From Brachypodius melanocephalos (Eukaryota; Chordata; Aves; Passeriformes; Pycnonotidae): a DNA stretch of 64,000 bases. Below are positions 62,641 through 64,000 of the stretch, piece by piece. The stretch covers positions 141,161 to 205,160 of the forward strand of contig VZSR01000680.1 of NCBI GenBank assembly GCA_013398615.1, in the 5' to 3' direction. The notes beneath the pieces were generated by a model that worked only from the letters and a program-made list of their open reading frames with translations, was not told the DNA's origin and ran no database searches. Each line of letters opens with the position of its first letter. The first letter of the stretch is position 1. Both the position numbers and the translations under genes were made by a program.

Positions 62641-64000
62641 TGTGGGAAATTTTGAGCAACGTATCTCATCCAGGAAACTGACCATTGTGCAAGACTTGGA
62701 GGATAAAAATGGGAGTGATATACACAGAAAGAAATGAGTGAGGACCCACAAGAGCTCTTAGGTCTAACACACAAAAAAGTTTACAAATGGCAATTTTTCT
62801 TTTTCCCAAATATCTCCAGGCAGGGATCTGAATTCTTCTGGTTATGTTTAAGAGCTGTGTATGTTGGTTTTGCAAAAATACCTGTGGATTCTGGTTGGAT
62901 TTGTTTTGGGTTTTAAAAAATTTATTTTATTGTTTCCTGCCTCACACCCACATGTGGCTTGTCTGCAGTGAGTGGTTTATATTCCTGATCAATGTGTACA
63001 AACATATCATTTTCACAAAACATGCATCAAGATTGCAGTAGGTCAATCATGTTTTGATTGCCCATGCACATTGATTTCTTGGGATAGCTATTGCCCAGCA
63101 TTCCAACAGCTCAGAGCCTGGAAAACTGGTACACCACTGCTCAAAGCTGTATCTGCTCCTCAAATCAGGAGAAAAGGCATTGATTGCAGCTGTTACTAGC
63201 AAGATAGATTAAAGTTAATCTTTGAGCTAAGAGAAAACTCCTATATGTGTAGATAGATATATATATATAAATGTGTTTCTAGATGATGCTGTTTACCTCC
63301 TTCCAAAAGCTTTATGTTCTCCAAGAAGATGCCATAAGTAGAGATATGTAGAAAGGTTATACAAAAAGGCAAGCTTGTTCACAGTGACATCATACTATAA
63401 AATTGAATATCACTGTGTTATTTTTAATTTTTCCTCTTTAGAAATATCTCTCTCTATTTTGCAGTATTTATGCCGTGGAATTAGCAACACAAGTAAAATA
63501 ATTGGGTAAGATATTACCAGGCATACATCGTGCTTCAGTTTATGAATATAGAAACCAGTAGGGCTTGTTAAGAAAATGTTTGTATTTTTAGCTTTGTGTC
63601 CCTTGGAAGAAGGCAAAGAAAGCACTGGCATTGAGAATATATAGCAGCACTGAGTCAAATGTGAGGACTTTTTAATGGAACGAAGTAGGAAAAATTTTGC
63701 AATCTTTAGTCACACCTGTTAATCTTGAAGAATCAAAAGTCCAAGTGCATTGCATGACAATGTATTTATTTTTAAAGAGAGCTTTGCTGGACTGGCTTAC
63801 TCTTAGTAGTGTGATGCTACTTGGAGCCTTTGCCAGAGACAAAGAATTGCTCCTCAGGATTTGTGCAAATGCAATTGGAGGATGGCACTTTGCTCAGCAC
63901 ACCAGCTCTGAATTCATTGGCAGTTGTGCCCAGATGCACCTGCAAGACCTGACACTGGTGATGCCTTGGGAGGGCTCACCTGAAACAGAGACTGCACAGA
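62641..64000. other. Non-coding DNA
   Basis: AT-rich. A (TA) run lies at about 63247-63269. No gene or repeat family recognised. Confidence 0.5.

Overview
This window looks like intronic or intergenic DNA from a bird, probably a neoavian and perhaps a passerine. The inference rests on repeat content. There are several pieces of CR1 LINE, the dominant avian retrotransposon, and one roughly 1 kb solo LTR of the avian ERVL-like kind that opens with TGTATTGGG and closes with CAACCCATCA. I saw no L1 or Alu-like SINE. The DNA is AT-rich and CpG-poor, and I could not recognise any complete protein-coding gene. The longest open frames (about 130-176 codons) are either inside repeats or about as long as I would expect by chance in six frames of 64 kb of this composition.

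Layout. 1-5.5 kb is plain non-coding DNA with a 30-base A run and a 37-bp tandem duplication. 5.5-6.1 kb is a CpG-richer patch with a good CTCF-core match. 12.1-13.1 kb is GC-richer with no recognisable gene. A candidate 117-bp coding exon with good splice signals lies at 14.87-14.99 kb. A 250-bp TTTTC/TTCTC pentanucleotide satellite lies at 18.27-18.52 kb, and the solo LTR at 22.06-23.10 kb. 25.5-31 kb holds a small CpG cluster, two sequences with ATCGAT homeodomain/ONECUT-type sites and a second GC-rich patch. A strong G-quadruplex candidate lies on the minus strand at 32.94 kb.

The right half contains four further elements: an antisense CR1 scrap (34.9 kb), a sense CR1 ORF2 fragment (47.8-48.2 kb), an antisense CR1 3' end (57.4 kb) and a longer, more diverged antisense CR1 3' end (62.0-62.6 kb). 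Between them, 49.5-51.1 kb and 53.7-54.0 kb read like conserved non-coding elements. This stretch includes a near-consensus RFX X-box and a SOX-POU composite site with an inverted partner POU site. Two more candidate exons lie at 43.23 and 58.82 kb with mutually compatible intron phases.

The most unusual item is at 60.3-61.3 kb: a decayed integrase of Ty3/gypsy type, recognisable over three segments that stay in one reading frame. Gypsy-type elements are rare in birds, so this is the best candidate for something not yet described. I found no bacterial-style system, CRISPR array, rRNA or tRNA.
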